DNA of 7,476 nucleotides from an uncultured Actinomycetes bacterium (GTDB lineage: Bacteria > Actinomycetota > Actinomycetes > S36-B12). Below the pieces are notes generated by a model. The model saw only the letters and a program-made list of their open reading frames with translations, searched no databases and was not told where the DNA came from. The DNA lies in NCBI GenBank assembly GCA_905181745.1, contig CAJIYV010000121.1, positions 1 to 7,476 on the forward strand, read 5' to 3'. How positions within the stretch are numbered: position 1 is the first letter of the stretch; every line of letters begins with the position of its first letter. Both the position numbers and the translations under genes were made by a program. Positions 5,954 to 7,476 of this stretch are shown here, piece after piece.

Positions 5954-7291
5954 CTAAAGAGAAGGTAGGTATCGGTTGAGCTCCCATTGGGTCACTTGCT
6001 GGCGGTACTCGTTCCACTCGGCTTTTTTATTACGCAGGAAAAAGTCGAATACATGCTCACCCAAAGTATCAGCGACCAGTTCACTGTTCTCCATAGCAAT
6101 AATCGCCTGATTCAAACTACCCGGCAACGGCTTCATTCCCAGAGCACTGCGTTCAATTTCGCTCAATGCCCACACATTGTCTTCAGCCTCTGGCGGCAGC
6201 TCATATTCTTCTTCGATCCCCTTAAGCCCCGCGGAGAGTAAGAGAGCAAATGCAAGATACGGATTGGTGGCGCTGTCCAAAGCCCGGTATTCGAGGCGGG
6301 CGCTATTTGCCTTGTCCGGCTTGTAGATCGGAACACGCAACAGCGCTGAGCGATTGTGACGGCCCCAGCAGGCCCAGGCAGGTGCCTCTGCGCCGCCGGC
6401 AATTCGCTTATAAGAGTTGACCCATTGATTTGTCACCGCAGTTATTTCAGGTGCGTGAACTAGTAGCCCGGCGAGAAATGATCGAGCGATTTTAGACAGT
6501 TGGTGGGGAGCACCGGGCTCATAGAAAGCATTGGTGTCACCTTCGAAAAGGGAAAGGTGCGTGTGCATGCCACTACCCGGGTGTTCCATAAAGGGCTTCG
6601 GCATGAAAGAGGCAAAGATTCCTTGGTCCAGCGCAACTTCTTTTATCGCCAGCCGGAAAGTCATTAGGTTGTCAGCGGTAGACAGCGCATCTGCATAGCG
6701 CAAATCAATTTCCTGTTGACCTGGGCCACCCTCGTGGTGACTAAATTCAACTGAGATTCCCATTGCTTCCAACGTCGTGATTGCTTGGCGTCTGAAGTCG
6801 TGCGCGAGACCATTTGGCGCATTATCAAAATATCCGTACCGATCAATGGGGACCGGCTCACTTCCCAACTCTGGTTCATCCTTGAACAAATAAAACTCAA
6901 CTTCGGAGTGCGTATAGAACGTGAAACCCATCTCAGCCGCTTTTGTTAACGCGCGCTTGAGCACGTGACGTGGATCAGCGAACGACGGGGAACCGTCAGG
7001 CATTTTGATATCACAGAACATGCGCGCTACGCCCGGGCCTTCTTCCCGCCACGGTAAAATACTGAAAGTGCTTGCATCAGGCCTGGCCAGCATGTCAGAT
7101 TCGTAGACTCGGGCGAAGCCTTCAATCGCTGAACCATCAAAGCCAATACCTTCGGTGAATGCACCCTCAAGTTCGGCGGGGGCGATTGCTACTGATTTCA
7201 AAGCTCCAAGAATGTCAGTGAACCACAAACGAACGAATCGAATATCGCGTTCCTCAACGGTCCGCAAAACAAATTCAGCCTGCTTATCCAT
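5954..7291 (-). CDS. glnA2: Glutamine synthetase family protein, GlnA2 type
   Basis: A 445-residue member of the glutamine synthetase fold, about the length of mycobacterial GlnA2 and in the same place upstream of glnE. Visible elements are FDGSAIEGF (51-59), SEVEFY with metal ligands Glu130 and Glu132, SHHEGGPGQQE (184-194), GSGMHTH with His243, the flap NSYKRIAGGAEAP (Arg296, Glu302), NRSALLRVP (313-321), and LEYR with Glu334 and Arg336. The loop that carries the adenylylation tyrosine in GlnA reads NVWALSE here, with Trp374, so GlnE control by that route is not expected. Ser53 of the enterobacterial ammonium pocket is Ala55, and glutamate-binding Asn264 is Pro238. Streptomyces and mycobacterial GlnA2 have been reported to glutamylate polyamines, so the product may be gamma-glutamyl-amine synthetase rather than a housekeeping glutamine synthetase; this is inference. 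The start is an ATG with a weak AAGGCAGG upstream. Confidence 0.93.
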   Translation of the reverse strand: MDKQAEFVLRTVEERDIRFVRLWFTDILGALKSVAIAPAELEGAFTEGIGFDGSAIEGFARVYESDMLARPDASTFSILPWREEGPGVARMFCDIKMPDGSPSFADPRHVLKRALTKAAEMGFTFYTHSEVEFYLFKDEPELGSEPVPIDRYGYFDNAPNGLAHDFRRQAITTLEAMGISVEFSHHEGGPGQQEIDLRYADALSTADNLMTFRLAIKEVALDQGIFASFMPKPFMEHPGSGMHTHLSLFEGDTNAFYEPGAPHQLSKIARSFLAGLLVHAPEITAVTNQWVNSYKRIAGGAEAPAWACWGRHNRSALLRVPIYKPDKANSARLEYRALDSATNPYLAFALLLSAGLKGIEEEYELPPEAEDNVWALSEIERSALGMKPLPGSLNQAIIAMENSELVADTLGEHVFDFFLRNKKAEWNEYRQQVTQWELNRYLPSL

Positions 7292-7306
7292 TATGCCTGC
7301 CTTGTC

Positions 7307-7334
7307 TCTATGTCTAGATCTCTATGTCTAGATC
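7307..7334. repeat. 14-bp tandem repeat upstream of glnA2
   Basis: TCTATGTCTAGATC occurs twice without a gap or mismatch (7307-7320, 7321-7334), and a degenerate partial third copy, TACATGTC, follows at 7335-7342. The units contain the palindromes TCTAGA and AGATCT. The block lies 16 bp upstream of the glnA2 start codon, next to a TTGACA hexamer, so its copy number would set promoter or leader spacing. Confidence 0.85.
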
Positions 7335-7338
7335 TACA

Positions 7339-7344
7339 TGTCAA
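7339..7344 (-). promoter_or_regulatory. Candidate -35 box of glnA2-glnE
   Basis: On the reverse strand this is an exact TTGACA, 47 bp upstream of the glnA2 ATG. No convincing -10 box follows at 16-18 bp. The sequence there is the repeat itself, giving AGATCT at 17 bp or TAGAGA at 14 bp. A promoter here is therefore plausible but not secure. Confidence 0.3.
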
Positions 7345-7402
7345 GAATTCCCCGCGTAGAGCAGAGCCTGCCACCGATAAGAGTCATCGTCCTCTCCCTC
7401 GT

Positions 7403-7418
7403 GTTACGAGCAGGTTAA
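7403..7418 (+). promoter_or_regulatory. Possible single GlnR-like half-site pair
   Basis: GTTAC (7403-7407), six bases, then GTTAA (7414-7418) has the same 11-bp phasing as the array upstream of glnA, but only two half-sites, the second imperfect. It overlaps a 5-bp inverted repeat, GCAGG/CCTGC (7410-7426). It lies between glnA2 and the edge and could serve either direction. Chance occurrence is quite possible. Confidence 0.2.
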
Positions 7419-7441
7419 ATGCCTGCAGTAGCCTCACCCAC

Positions 7442-7476
7442 ATGAGCGAAAATGGGTCCATGGGCGTAAAAGGGTC
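7442..7476 (+). CDS. Possible start of a divergent gene, cut by the right edge
   Basis: An ATG at 7442 opens a forward frame (MSENGSMGVKG) that remains open to the edge. No ribosome binding site precedes it, but TAGCCT (7429-7434) fits a TANNNT -10 box ending seven bases before the ATG, the spacing expected of a leaderless mRNA. Eleven codons are too few to identify a product or to prove that it is coding. Confidence 0.25.
   Translation, partial: MSENGSMGVKG

Overview
The window carries the glutamine synthetase locus of an actinobacterium. Its core is glnA (type I glutamine synthetase, forward strand), converging on glnE (the bifunctional adenylyltransferase/adenylyl-removing enzyme, reverse strand), with the glutamine-synthetase-like glnA2 directly upstream of glnE on the same strand. 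As I recall the Mycobacterium tuberculosis map, glnA1, glnE and glnA2 have this same order and orientation there. That synteny, the protein sequences (especially GlnA2) and signs of leaderless gene starts point to Actinobacteria. Base composition looks only moderate in GC and codon third positions are mixed, so a lower-GC lineage, for example a freshwater planktonic actinobacterium, is more likely than Streptomyces or Mycobacterium. That last point is inference.

Layout. Positions 1-1202 hold two reverse-strand genes, an ABC-transporter ATPase and the first 100 codons of its ABC-2 type permease, joined by an ATGA start/stop overlap. Positions 1203-1325 are a dense divergent control region. It has a probable leaderless promoter for the ABC genes with a 22-bp palindrome across its -10 box, then four half-sites spaced exactly 11 bp apart that resemble a GlnR/OmpR-family operator, then a -10 box, a small leader hairpin and a strong ribosome binding site for glnA. 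glnA (1326-2750) is intact and ends in a strong intrinsic terminator. The convergent gap also holds a perfect 21-bp tandem duplication. glnE (2949-5921) and glnA2 (5954-7291) are both full length, 32 bp apart, and probably one operon read leftward. The right end (7292-7476) is the glnA2 upstream region, with a 14-bp tandem repeat beside a TTGACA hexamer and a possible divergent gene start at the very edge.

How the genes work together. GlnA condenses ammonium and glutamate into glutamine. It keeps the adenylylation tyrosine (Tyr402) that GlnE modifies and de-modifies, and both GlnE catalytic halves retain their Asp-x-Asp residues. GlnA2 has Trp at the corresponding position, so GlnE should not control it that way. 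It also has Ala in place of the conserved ammonium-pocket Ser and Pro in place of a glutamate-binding Asn, so its true substrate may be an amine rather than ammonium. The ABC transporter has no evident metabolic link to nitrogen but shares the control region with glnA.

I found no previously undescribed multi-gene system. The most interesting items are regulatory: the overlapping operator-like elements between the ABC genes and glnA, and the short tandem repeat upstream of glnA2.
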